This document shows positions 1 to 11,133 of a DNA stretch of 64,000 nt, piece after piece. Position 1 is the stretch's first letter. Every line of letters starts with the position of its first letter. The DNA is taken from contig CM033405.1 of NCBI GenBank assembly GCA_019426215.1, forward strand, positions 8,595,001-8,659,000, read 5' to 3'. Both the position numbers and the translations under genes were made by a program. The stretch comes from Buddleja alternifolia. Taxonomy: Eukaryota; Streptophyta; Magnoliopsida; Lamiales; Scrophulariaceae. A model generated the notes under the pieces. It had not been told where the DNA came from, ran no database searches, and saw only the letters and a list, made by a program, of their open reading frames with translations.

Positions 1-20
1 TTTTTAAACAACATTAGTCT

Positions 21-233
21 CATACTTTATTTCGCATTTTGCCCCATGAACTATACAATATGTACCAAACACCCCCTAAACATATTTTTTTTTCACTTAC
101 CCCCAAACATATTTTTATTTCACTTAATTTTTCAGAGAGTAAGTGCACATTAATATTTGTTTGGGCGGTATTTAATACATCTTGTATAGTTCAGGGGGCA
201 AAATGCAACTTTTAAAATTCAAAATAAAGTATG
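21..233. mobile_element. Short inverted-repeat (MITE-like) element
   Basis: The left end (CATACTTTAT, then TTTTGCCCCATGAACTATAC) is matched in reverse complement by the right end (GTATAGTTCAGGGGGCAAAA, then ATAAAGTATG). The arms are roughly 50 to 60 bases with small indels and enclose a short AT-rich centre. There is no ORF. The exact ends and target duplication are unclear because the window edge is close. Superfamily not assigned. Confidence 0.55.
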
Positions 234-354
234 TTTTAAAAAAAGGCCTAACATTAGAACTTTTTCAAATTATTGGGACGTTTTTTACAATTCCGTAAAG
301 CATGGAACTAAAACTAGAATGACGAGATCCTATGGGACTAAAATTAGAATTTTG

Positions 355-902
355 CCATATATTATATCAGGCTTGAGATATCGTGTTTGTTAATGAAGAG
401 TTAGCAACAAATATTTATGATCAGAGCGAAAGAGAAATTGGAAATGTAGAATGGCTCCTTCCATATCTAATTCAAAGGACTCTTTCTTTAATTTAAGAAA
501 TCTCCTATGCAAGTCAAGCATAATTAAGGAGAGACTAATGGAAAGATATATAAAAAGATGATGTTAAGTAAGACATACATATCAAAAGAATAACTAATAG
601 AAAGATATATTGAAAGATGTTGTTACCAAACTTGGAAGATAAGGAAAAGATTATCGAATCAAGGAAGGATATAATTTACCATAACATTAATTAAGTGGAG
701 AGACATAATTAATCAAAGGGTGTGAGTAAAAGGTAAATAAAATGAATATGTACACTTCACTTAAATATTAATTCAATTAAATGAGAGGCTAATGCTGGAA
801 CTTATCAAAAATAATATGCACAAGGAAAGAAATGAGAATTAACATATAACCAAGATACTTATCATCTTTAAAACTAAAATAGATTAAAGATCAAATAGGT
901 CA
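355..902 (-). repeat. Decayed Copia LTR, left copy (3' LTR in element orientation)
   Basis: About 530 bases here align by eye, with many substitutions and small indels, to 3830-4371 in direct orientation. Shared blocks include GAGAGAAAT and TTGGAAGATAAGGAAAAGAT. The copy lies just downstream, on the minus strand, of a Copia RNase H fragment, and the adjoining CAATCTCCCAATTG reads on the minus strand as a short purine tract. This is the position expected of a 3' LTR. The LTR assignment is an inference from this layout; the duplication itself is seen directly. Confidence 0.55.
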
Positions 903-927
903 ACAATCTCCCAATTGTTATGATGAC

Positions 928-1222
928 AAGGAATGAGTTACCATTGTGTAGAGAAACCAAAGGAATTGAAATGATCATATCAGACGCTCCTTGAATAGGT
1001 GATCCATCTCATGTTTAAATAATAAGTGTCAAGAAGCATAATATCATAGACCACAAACATAAATAAAATACCATTCCTCTTTTTGGTGATGACAAGGAAT
1101 GAGTTACCATTGTGAAGAGAAACTAATGAAATTGGAAAGATCTTACATGATGCTCCCCCTGAATAGGTAATTCCTCCCCCTATTGAAATAATAAGTGCTG
1201 AGAATCATAATATCATTTATCA
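928..1222. repeat. Diverged tandem duplication of a ~140-bp unit
   Basis: Two neighbouring units (about 928-1062 and 1084-1222) share AATGAGTTACCATTGTG, a later TGAATAGGT, and an AATAATAAGTG...CATAATATCAT tail. They lie in the 3' untranslated part of the minus-strand Copia relic. No coding potential. Confidence 0.55.
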
Positions 1223-1291
1223 AAAAGCATAAACAAAGTACAATTTCTTTCCTCCTTCATCATCAAAAAACAGTTAAGAAACGCAAAGAGA

Positions 1292-1600
1292 TCATGCATG
1301 CGCAGACTTAGAAATTTCTATAGTACTAAGTTTAGATCTTAAATGCAATAATCTATCAATGCTAAGCGTTTTAGTAAAGATATCAGCGAATTGCAAATAG
1401 TGATAACAAAATGTATTGTAGCATCACGTTTTTTAACATGATCACGGATGAAATGGTGTTTGACTTCGATGTGTTTTGTATGAGAATGATGCACTAGAAC
1501 TTTAATGATGCTGATGGCACTAGTATTTTCACATAAAATGGGAATGAGATCAAAATGCAAATTATAAGCATGCAAGGTTTGGTTCATACAGCACAACAAT
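1292..1600 (-). pseudogene. Copia RNase H C-terminal fragment (broken)
   Basis: The minus strand encodes the last part of a Ty1/copia pol. It shows the C-E-N-T-S-A-I segment, then HSHTKHIEVKHHFIRDHV, which are hallmarks of the Copia RNase H end. The frame is then lost, and the usual downstream F-A-D-I-F-T-K motif appears in another frame before a stop at 1292. No reverse transcriptase, integrase or gag is present upstream, so this is a fragment. It sits between the two LTR-like repeats at 355-902 and 3830-4371, which fits a Copia element that lost most of its interior. The family assignment is strong; the lineage within Copia is not assigned. Confidence 0.8.
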
Positions 1601-3829
1601 GTCCAAATGGTGCAAAGAGCAATGGCACTTTATTTTAATTATACCTAGTCACTAGACTTTTTTCTTGAAATCGACAAGTACTGCTGGTACTATTGTGATC
1701 CCGCCAAATTTTAGTTTGAAATTGGAAAGAGAAACAAAAGAAGATAGCTGACAAAAGATTTTTACATAGTGTTTGTAGAACAATGGGACTTTCATCTCGC
1801 TAGTGGCTAAACCAGACTTAGGTTTCGTCTCCAAAGTTGCAGATCATGTCTTAGCTTCAAGTAGAAACAAGAATCCCCTAATTTCGATGTTTGTATACAA
1901 AATTATGTTGGAAGTACAATCGCTTCCAGTTAGACATAGAATGCTCACTTCCGTGGGTGCAGAATTCATGCTCACGGGCGCAGGAAGTAAGTATGGGATA
2001 AATTCATGTTTTTAGCTTATTTCGTGGGGCTGCTCCAATTTGACCTATTTTAGAGCCTTCATAACAATTTTTTTTTTGGAATTATGACATATACCACTGG
2101 GTAAGAGCTTGAGGAAGCTAATGAAGCACCAAGAGCTTGCAGACTTCGAATTCATCATTGAAGACAAAGAGTTCAAGCATGAAACGAACAATCGACATCT
2201 TTAGTAGAGACATCTTCGAATTTCAACCCTCGCAAACCACGGTATCTAAAACACTAGTTTCAAATTCACCAAACTGCGGTTTGCGCGACTGTTGCCCTAG
2301 TTATAAATAGCATACTTTAGATCAGATTTTGTAGTTTTTTAGACATTTTTGAGAGCTTTACTTGGGCATAAATCTGAAGAATACAAGAGAGAAGTCAAGA
2401 AAATGTCAAGAGCAATAATTCATCTCTTGCAATAGGGAGTTTTCAATATTTGTTCTTAGATAAATTGACAATGTCTATGATGAATATTGATTTATTTCTT
2501 TTTGCACGTATGAACTAACTTCGTCTAGAATAGGGTTATGTAAAGACTTCGTTATGACTTATAATTACTAAGTTTTGAGTTTTTGGAATTAATTTGTGTT
2601 TCTTATTACATATTTCGTATTTGTTCTTTATGCATGCTAATGCTGGATCACCATTGATTTTGATTTGATTGCTTAATATTGAGACCGAGATGAAATAGAT
2701 TAAGGTAGATCTAGGATGTGGATTATCATAGGCGTAAGAATAAACTAGAGATAGAATTAATTCCGTTTTGTGGCTTTTTGTGATAAAGAGACCTGATTTG
2801 AAAGTAGGATCTTCATAAGCAAGGATTTTCTAAGATCGAATCAATGCGTTTTAGTTAATTAAATTTTCACTTTAGAGATATAGTATATCAAGAGATTGAA
2901 TAGTGGATACATTAGGAGAATTGGCCATATCAAGAACACTCTTATAATCTAGAAATCTTATAATGTTTAATTATAAGGAATAACATAGTTGGATCATAAC
3001 CTTAGTCGTTTTCTCTCTCCTGCAATCTTATTGTGTGTATTGATTTCTTTTAGTTAATTTAGTTTACAATCAAACCAATCTCACTATAATTCCAAAGATT
3101 TAACTCAAGAATAGGTAACACAGTAATTTTAATAATTGAATAGAATTATCCTTTGGATAAGATATCTGAACTTAATCCACTGTATTACTTATATGAACTA
3201 ATACACTTGCTAGGATTTCGCGTGGCAATAAACAACACGTAGTAAAATCAACTAGGAATAGAATTTGGTTTCTATTGTCATGGCTAGCTTTGGAAAATAA
3301 CTTGGAAGGTTCTGGAACAAAGGAAATCCATAGATTCCATTAATGCATAATTCTTAATTCGTATTTCACTATAGGATATAGGAAATTGTTAAGAGTTATA
3401 GAGTTGCTACATCCAAGTGATTGAGTAGTGATTTACATCCTAAAACAATTTAATAATCCATTAACTAGAATTAATAAAATGAGTGGATAAATCAACCCAG
3501 TCATAGGTCTTAGTCGCTTTTCCTCGTAGTATTTTTGCTCTTTACCTTGCTTTTAGTAGTTACTTTTCATTTAGCTTAATTAGTCAACTCTTCCAACATT
3601 GATCAGTTTAACTTAGGAGTAAATAATACAACAATTCTAATACTTGTATTAGCAATTTCTAGGGTACGATATTCGGACTTCAATTATATTACTCTCATAC
3701 CTTTAGTATAATTGCTAGAATTTTTCATGTCATTTGTCAGTCAGAATTTCAATCAGTGACTGGAACTACTCCTTCCTCATTGGAACTTACAAGAGAGAGT
3801 ACCTATGAACATAAAAATACTATAATAAA
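1601..3829. other. Interior of Copia relic, no gene seen
   Basis: AT-rich sequence with only short unsupported ORFs. It contains a diverged internal duplication: about 3000-3240 and 3505-3740 share a block order of CTTAGTCG, a stretch around AATACAACA or TAACACAGT, TTCTAATAC-like text, GGATAAGATAT or GGTACGATAT, and TTGCTAG. This resembles an untranslated leader of a large retrotransposon, but no primer site or protein was recognised. Confidence 0.4.
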
Positions 3830-4371
3830 TAGTATGTTGTGTAAGGCTGGAGAATTTGTGCTTGTTGCTGAAGAATTAGCAACAAATACATATGATCGGA
3901 GCGAGAGAGAAATAGGAAATGTTGAACGGCTCCTCCATATCTGATTCAAACTGCTCTTTCTTTAATTAAAGAAATCTTCTATGAAAGACAATCATAATTA
4001 AGGATAGACTAATGGAAATATGTATAAAAGATATTGTTAAGTAAGACAAGCATATCACAAGAATAATTAATAAAAAGATATATTGAGAGATATTGTCACC
4101 AACTTGGAAGATAAGGAAAAGATTGTTGAATCAAAGAAGATATAGTTTACTATAACAGTATTAATTGAAGAGCATAACTTACTTAAAGGGTGTGAGTATA
4201 AGGTAAATAAATCGGATATGTAGGACTTCCCTTAAGTATAAATCTGATTGAAGGAGAGGCTATTGCTGGAACTTACCAAAAAATATACACGAGGAAAGAA
4301 CGAGAATTAATATTAACCAGATACTTGTCATCTTCAAATCAAGTGAGATTAAAGGCCAAAAAAAAGTTCAA
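3830..4371 (-). repeat. Decayed Copia LTR, right copy (5' LTR in element orientation)
   Basis: Direct-repeat partner of 355-902; see that entry for the shared blocks. Both copies end on the plus strand in TCA followed by ACA. The two copies differ considerably, so the insertion looks old. The short ORF at 3756-3944 spans the left end of this repeat and is not supported as a gene. Confidence 0.55.
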
Positions 4372-4967
4372 CATAATATTCAATTGGATTTTGTTTGCGT
4401 AACCTAGCCTCTTCCACCTCGTCTGTCTCTGTGTGATTATTTCCCAAAAAGCATCTCCATTGGGTATTAGTCTCCAACCTATTCTCTTGTACGTGTCCTC
4501 AACCTTCATAGTATACCTATGTCCCTTTGCATGTCTCACACCTTCATGGCACGGAGCCAGAAAAGCAATTTACAGAGAGGGTCAAAATTAAAGTTTTGTG
4601 GGTTTTGGGTTTTTACATTTTCTCTTTTTAAGTGACCTGAACATTTGAATTGATACAAGGACACCAAAAAAACATATCCTGTTCACCTAATATTATCAGA
4701 TATTTTTTACCTTAAAAAGGGCGATGTGTGTCTATAAAGGAATCCGGTGAATATTTTCCAAACACAATGTAAAATATATTTTTTGTAAAAAATATTAGTT
4801 CGATAATAAAGTGTTAAAAGAAAAAATATAGGAAAAGTATAAAATTACCAACAAATTTGTATGATTCCTCTTTGTTCCCCTAACACCTTTTCGTTTATTA
4901 TATTGTCTAGCTTTTTCAGTTACTTTACCTCATTTTGGTAAGTATTTTTGGTGCTCGCATTAGTAGG
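4372..4967. other. Spacer before assembly gap, nothing identified
   Basis: AT-rich. A 66-codon minus-strand ORF overlaps its left part (4339-4539) but has no recognisable motif and overlaps the repeat, so it is not called. Confidence 0.4.
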
Positions 4968-4972
4968 NNNNN
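4968..4972. other. Assembly gap (5 N)
   Basis: Five N bases interrupt the sequence. They lie about where the second LTR of the neighbouring Athila-like element might be expected, so sequence may be missing or collapsed here. Confidence 0.98.
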
Positions 4973-5740
4973 AGACCCCGTTTCTTTTCAAGCTCGCCTC
5001 GACATATCGAGAAAAAAAAAACAAACACGGCCTGCTGGAAGGAATCTGCTGAAATCGCCCAAATAATTTTTTTTTTGTGCCCAAAGCAGCAGCCACATCC
5101 CGGTCAGAGTGAAAAGACGGCGGCGGATTTGTGCTGCTGCGACGCGGTGGAGGTTGAGAGTCGCGATCGGTCTCGGCGGAGTGGAGCGGCGTTTGAGGCG
5201 ACGGCTTCATTGCTGATCTGGACGAGAGGACGGCGTCGGTGGAGTGCAGTTTGAAGTGTGGGAGTGTGCAGCGGCGAGTGGCGACGGAGGTGAGACTGAA
5301 CGGGGAGCAGCGGCGCGTGTGAGCAGACGACTGGGTGTATGAAGAAAGATGAGACCGCGGCGGCGGTATTTGTGCGGCGACTGGTCGTCGATGCTTCGTG
5401 GTTGAGACGGCGGCAAAGGTGGAATTCGACGAGAAGGAGGCGGATCTATATGGGTAGCGATAGGCACGCGGTGGAGAACAGGCGGTGACGGCGCGGCTGA
5501 TACGGTGTCAGTTTGTAAGTAGACGAAAAACGGCGGCGAGGTGGCGCGACTAGTGTCGGTCAAAATGGAGAGAGTTGGTCGAAGATGTGTGGTAAAGCAC
5601 GCAATGGTTTGGAAGATGGGTTTGGAGATTGTGTTGACTGAAATTTTAGAGAGAGAGATGAAGATGGTGATTGGTGGCTGGTGTGAGAAAACGAGAGAGA
5701 GATAGAGGTTGAGTTTGTGTTTTGACCGAATTTGGGGATT
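4973..5740. other. GC-rich, CGG-rich stretch, function unknown
   Basis: This is the most GC-rich stretch of the left 20 kb, with many CGGCGG and GCGGCG runs. Long open frames on the minus strand (4920-5210 and 5207-5749) encode proline/serine-rich text without a recognisable domain and overlap each other in different frames, as expected from base composition alone. It may be the 3' untranslated part of the minus-strand Athila-like element, or part of an unrelated gene leader broken by the gap. Neither is proven. Confidence 0.4.
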
Positions 5741-5794
5741 TTGACCCAATTGTCAAAATTTGAATTATTTTTTTTTTTTGAAAAAAAAAAAAGT

Positions 5795-5985
5795 AAAGTG
5801 CGAAAATTTTGCACAATTGTGCACGAAAATTGCACAGTTGTGCACGGCGAGTTTGGATCTTGTGCGAAAATTTTGCACAACTGTGCTGAAAAGTTGCACA
5901 ACTGTGCACCTAAAAATTCTTCTAAGTGTGAAAATTGTGCACAGTGATGCTAAAATTAGCACAATTGTGCACCTGATTTACATTG
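5795..5985. repeat. Cluster of TGCACAATTGTGCA-type palindromes
   Basis: About six palindromic or near-palindromic sites occur in 190 bases: TTGCACAATTGTGCAC, TTGCACAGTTGTGCAC, TTTGCACAACTGTGC, TTGCACAACTGTGCAC, TGTGCACAGTGATGC and TAGCACAATTGTGCAC, often preceded by GCGAAAATT. They lie downstream of the minus-strand Athila-like gag-protease. Two related copies lie in the LTR of the same element (9961-9997). Confidence 0.85.
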
Positions 5986-6186
5986 TATAATGCCCCATGC
6001 ACCTCGTTTTTCATGTTTTTTTTTTTTACCTGCAACAAGAATAGCTTGCATTAGTAAAGCATTTGAGCACCGAAAAATAAAAAATAAAAAATAAAAAAAA
6101 ATAAAATAAAAATTCCAAACATAAAATACTAAAAACAAAATAAGTAGAAAGAAGAAAACAACAATGACAAAAACAACGAAAACTCT

Positions 6187-6201
6187 TGGGTTGCCTCCCA
6201 A
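6187..6201 (-). other. Short motif downstream of the gag-protease stop
   Basis: On the minus strand TGGGAGGCAACCCAA follows the stop codon of the gag-protease ORF by about 40 bases. From memory this motif recurs next to ORFs of plant Athila-type elements. It contains a small hairpin-like GGGnnnnnnCCC. Role unknown. Confidence 0.4.
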
Positions 6202-6241
6202 GCAGCGCTTGTTTAAAGTCATTAGCTTGACTTAGACAAAA

Positions 6242-8708
6242 TTATTGTTGAGTTTTGGCGAGGGAAACTGCTTTCCCTCGAGGAATATCATCGCCTGAAA
6301 AATACAAAGCACGATTAATTCTTTTCATATCAGATATATTCCAACCTATTTCGTCTTTCTTCCATTGTAAATCAGTTAACCATCGGTCCATTTCAGGTGT
6401 ACCAATTATAGCATTTACAATAACAGATACAAACGTATTGTTTCCAAGAAGAACGTACCTGAGATATGGTGGAAGAGATTTAAGTTTTACCTTAGGTCTA
6501 GAAGATATTTCGCGATACGACTCTAATGTATCTCTTTTACCTTGAGCAATTTCTTCTTTGATGGCCTCTTCAATCACATCCACTGAATAACATTTTTCTT
6601 CAAAAGGCGGAGATTTCATCACCTTATTTAAGTCGAACTCCACCTGCTCCTCTCCAATGTTCAACGCTAGCTTACCAGCACGCACGTCGATGACGGTTCC
6701 CGCAGTTGCGAGAAACGGTCTTCCAAGGATGATTGATGTTTTCAAATTTTCATCCATCTCAAGCACCACGAAGTCACATGGGATGTAGAACTTGTCCACT
6801 TTCACAAAAACGTTTTCTAATATTCCCATGGGGCGTTTTATGCTCTCATCCGCCAATTGAAGTGACATCTTTGTGTTTTTAAGCTTTTGAAAGCCTAATT
6901 TCCTGCAAATTGAATAAGGCATTAAACTAACACTAGCTCCTAAATCACAAAGTGCTTTATCAAAGTGAAATTTTTCAATAGTGCAAGGAAGTGAAAAACT
7001 CCCTGGATCCTTTAGCTTTGGAGGAATGTTTCGTTGGATTATGGCACTGCATTCTTCATTCAAGGAGATTGTTTCCACATCTTCTAATTTCTTTCTATTG
7101 CTCAACAGCTCTTTGAGAAACTTCTCACAAACAGGCATCTGAGCCCGAGCATCTGTATTCGGAATGTTGTGGTTCAACAATCTAAGTGTTTGAAGAAATT
7201 TCTCTTGCTGCTTGTCCAACCTCTTGTGTTGCAACCTTTGGGGAAATGGAATTGGAGGAACATATGGTTTCACATATGGCTTCGGGATAACCTTTTCTGG
7301 CTCAACCTTGTCTGAAGATTCAAAGATTGAATTATCCTTCGTCACAAATTCATCTCTGTGTACAGCATGTGGCTCAAATTTTTCAATTATATTTTCGTTT
7401 ATCAGAGTCACTGCATCACACTGTCCTCTCGGATTCTCCTCTGTTTGGCTAGGCAGTGTACCCTTTGACCTCGAATTCATAGAACTTGCCAATTGTCCAA
7501 TTTGTAATTCCAGATTCTTCGTTGCTCCCACTACCAGATCAATTTTTGCTTCCAGATTCTCAAACCGTTTTGCTGTTCCATTAGCAAGCTTTTCAATGGC
7601 TAATTCCCAAGCTTGTGGTTCTCGAGGTGGTGGTCCCTGCTGATTTGGTTGTTGAAAATTCTGAGGACCCTGTTGTTGGAAACCTGGAGGAAATTGTTGT
7701 CTAGGAGGATTTGCTTGAGCTCCTTGGTTCCCTTGGCCTCCCCAAGAAAAGTTAGGGTGATTTCACCAACCCGAATTGTAGGTGTTCGAAAATGGATTTC
7801 CTTGCTGCTTATTCTGATAGGATAAATAGTTAACTTGCTCGATGAGTGGGCAATCAGTTGCCATATGAGGTGGCCCACAAACATCACAAGCTAAAGTAGG
7901 CTGAGATACTGCACTAACATTTCCCTTGAGTCCCTCCATGTGCTTGACAAGTGCTTCAATGTTAGCATTAAGCAATGTAATGTTATCTACATTGTGTATG
8001 CCCGGTGTTTTCTTTGCAGCCCGACTATCACTTGCCCACTGATAACTGTTGGATGCCATTTCGTCCATAAGAGCCAATGCATCATCCGGATTCTTTGCCA
8101 TAAAACTCCCTCCTGCAGCTGCATCGATATTCATCTGGATACTATGTGACAGACCATTGTAGAGGGTCTGCACAAGCATCCAACTAGGATATTGTGGGCA
8201 CTTTCGGAGTAATTCTTTAGACCTTTCCCATGCTTGATAGAGGGTTTCACTATCAGTTTTGCATGAATCCTGTGATTGCATCTCTTACTGATCAGTTTTG
8301 GCTGGGGGAAAAAGTACTTGCTGGGGGAAAACTTGTCAAAACGCATCGACAAATCAGCCCAATGGTGAACTTATTTGCCGCTGGTTTTTTTCAGCCACTC
8401 CTTAGCTCTTTTAGACAGGGAGAATGGGAAGAGTCGCAATCTTATGGCATCTTCAGTAACGATCATCTTGAAAAAGTACGACAGATTTCCAAGAAATTCC
8501 CCAGATGGGAATGAGGATCCTCCCTCTCAATATCTCCCTCAAATGCAGTGTGCTGTAGCATTTGAATAATAGCCGGCTTCAACTCAAAGGTATTGGCCTG
8601 AACAGTTGGTACCGCTATGCTGGAGGTTAAGTTCTGATATGTTGGTGTAGCATAATCCCGGAGAGTTCTCTGCGCAGCAGGTTCAATCCTCTGTAAGTTG
8701 TCTGCCAT
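6242..8708 (-). pseudogene. Athila-like Ty3/gypsy gag-protease (frameshifted)
   Basis: Read from 8708 down to 6242 on the minus strand. The N-terminal gag part ends EDPHSHLGNFLEIC (8463-8708). The middle of gag follows in shifted frames (8131-8460), then LYQAWERSKELLRKCPQYPSW and YNGLSHSIQMNIDAAAGGSF (7763-8281). A zinc knuckle C-x2-C-x4-H-x4-C begins at CDVCGPPH near 7890. The last ORF (6242-7531) carries a retropepsin-like segment, ALCDLGASVSLMPYSICRKLG, with D-L-G-A in place of D-S/T-G-A, common in Athila-type proteins, and ILGRPFLATAG. Several frameshifts break the chain. No reverse transcriptase, RNase H or integrase follows, so the copy is non-autonomous or truncated. Confidence 0.85.
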
Positions 8709-8941
8709 TCTATGTTGCTCTCTTTATTGACGTCTGCCTCTTCGAAAAGTTCGTTTTGATTCTGGATCGATTTCAATAGCAGATGCACTCAAAGAACGGC
8801 TGTGCATCTACCAAAATTCAACCTAAAACAAGAAATTAAGATCAGAGTGAGACATATAATAAAAAAATCGAAAATAAAATAAAAATAAATGTCTAAACTA
8901 ATAAGAATTAACTTTTTATTGATATTGACTATTTGTTGCCT

Positions 8942-8959
8942 TCCCCGGCAACGGCGCCA
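8942..8959 (-). other. Primer-binding site, tRNA-Asp type
   Basis: The plus strand TCCCCGGCAACGGCGCCA equals the 3' end of a plant tRNA-Asp with CCA. On the minus strand this is the classic TGGCGCCGTTGCCGGGGA primer site of Athila-type elements. It lies 3 bases from the LTR edge at 8963 and upstream of gag, so it fixes the element's orientation. Confidence 0.88.
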
Positions 8960-8962
8960 ATT

Positions 8963-10279
8963 TGTTAACCTTCCGTAACAACACGGACGAACAAATAATA
9001 TAGTGAAAGTAAGATCGTCTCCACAGGGAAGGTTTCAAGTACCAAACAAAGTTTATCCTATTATTTAGACTATTGATTATCAAAGATTTGAGATTTTAAC
9101 TAATTAAAAGCAGAAATTTAACAAGAAAAGAATTTAATTATAAATAACTAAAACAGATATAATTAAAACGAATAATTAATTAACGAAAGGCCTAGGGATT
9201 AAGATTTCATCAAGGTACTACTATGGATTATTGACTTTCAATGGATTATCATTCTTGTTTAAATTAAAGACCCAATTTCCTTAAATACATGAATACTCTC
9301 CCGAGATCTTCATGAGTACCCACCTAAATTAATTAACGTCACTCCTATGATCAAAAACTAATTTAGATGAATCTATTAAGTTCTATGAATATTGTTTAAC
9401 TAGTCTCATGCAAAATTACAAATATCCCTATTAAGCAATTTACACATGTCTATTAAATCTGAACCGATAAATTAATTCACCTCCCGGTACTTCTTAATTC
9501 ATCTTAAATCATGCAATTGGTGATCAAGCAATTACAAGCATTAAACTCTCATTAATAGATAAACCAAACAAGAAATCACATCCATAAATCATCAATAATC
9601 CAAATCAATACACAAGACTACATCTTAAACCCTAAAAAATAATTTAGCTATGCATAATTAAAGAAAAACAAGAAATAAATTGCATAAACATAAAGTTACT
9701 CATGTTCAACAATGGAGGAATGGAAGAATACAACTTGAGAAGATGAAGTTTTTCTCTCCAAGAACTCTTCTCCAAGAACTCTCCAAGATATATTTTCTCT
9801 CTCTAGAAGTTTTCTTTTCCTCAAGAATGATCACTCTCCCACCTCCCTCCAGCCTAAAAAACGTTTTTGGCACTTTATTTAACTAAAAAGGAGTTTTAGA
9901 TACATAAATTATGCCCATCCAAGTCATAAAATTGGCCCACAAAAATATAAAAATCCGCAGCTGCACAGTTGTGCAGAATATCTGCACAGTTGTGCAGTTG
10001 CCTGTGCAGAAATTTTTCTCTTCATTTTTCTTCAACGAAACATTCTCGTTTGGCCTTTCTAATGCATTTCTTCACTTTCTCTTGGTTAGCCTTCGTTATT
10101 CACGTAAAAAATACTCCTTTAACTCATCAAAACAATCATTTTTATGCCTACAAAAACATTGAAACGACTTAGAAATGAAAATACGTAAATTGGGCTAAAA
10201 ATAAAGGAAAAGACTAACTACAAGGCATAAAATAAAGATAAATGTGAGGTAAATCATGATGAAAATATGAGACCTAACA
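8963..10279 (-). repeat. 5' LTR of the Athila-like element
   Basis: The repeat opens with TGTTAACC and closes with CCTAACA, giving the expected TGTTA...TAACA ends, about 1.32 kb. The primer site abuts its left edge. A partner LTR is not visible; the other end of the element runs towards the 5-N gap. It contains two identical CTGCACAGTTGTGCAG palindromes at 9961-9976 and 9982-9997. Confidence 0.75.
9961..9997. repeat. Two identical palindromes within the Athila-like LTR
   Basis: CTGCACAGTTGTGCAG occurs at 9961-9976 and again at 9982-9997, spaced 21 bases start to start (about two helical turns). A third half-site, CCTGTGCAG, follows. The same core is clustered at 5795-5985 in the element's other end. 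Confidence 0.9.
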
Positions 10280-11133
10280 CTCCCCCCTTCAATTTTGAAA
10301 ATTTATTTTTTTACTATACAAAATTTTTGATATTTAAATTTCGTCCCCTTTCAAAATCGAATAATATCATACTTTTTCCCTTTATTTTGAGTTGCCCCCC
10401 CCCCCCACAAAAAAAAGTTCTGACTATAACGAAGGAGATATAAGAGTATAAAGTATGTCAAAAATTGTAATTGAATTTAGTTTCCTATTATATTTTTCCC
10501 CATAAATATAGCATAACGTACAGCGGGGGGGCTTGCTCCCTTTGAATCCTTCAACTATCTGTCCAAAAAAAGTGTATATCTATATTACAATAATTTCGCC
10601 CCCCCTCATTCAAATTCTTGGCGCCGTCCTTGTGTAGGTCCCATGTTGACATATACATGTCGAATGATTGAGATCGTTGTGGGAGTTGAGGTCCAAAGAC
10701 CTTCTAAGAATGATTTGTGTAGGACATGCCCAGTGGGTGTGTTTAATAAGTGCGGTGGGACTTTGAGAAAGACTATTATGGGGTCACATTGCAAACTGGA
10801 AATATTAAAATTCTTAATATAAGACTTAGTAGAAGAGAACATGCTCATGCATTATTTATATGACACTTGATAATTATTTCACTTATTTGCAGTGGTTTCA
10901 AATAATGAAGTATCTAATTTTATTTATGTCATGTATTCGATTGAAAACATATTTAATTATGTTTTTATCTTGCATCTGTTATTGATTTATTGTTAATATG
11001 AAATTTGATTCTTTCAGGCATGTAGAACTTCGTAGGTAAATTGTAAATTTTATAATGAACATTTATTCTCACAGATTATTTGTCTAACAAATTGTATTGA
11101 AATTGAAATTAAAAGTCTAATTTCTATATTCTA
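10280..11133. other. Spacer, no gene seen
   Basis: Low-complexity DNA including a 12-base C run (10395-10406). The C-rich patches here resemble 3' flanks of LTR elements. The 80-codon minus ORF at 10606-10848 has no recognisable motif. Confidence 0.4.

Noticed and set aside
5207..5749. 180-codon proline/serine-rich ORF on the minus strand
   Set aside because: Explained by the CGG-rich composition; overlapping alternative frames and no domain.
5795..5985. CRISPR-like or satellite array
   Set aside because: Sites are palindromes with irregular spacing and no unique spacers of constant length; they belong to a plant retrotransposon.
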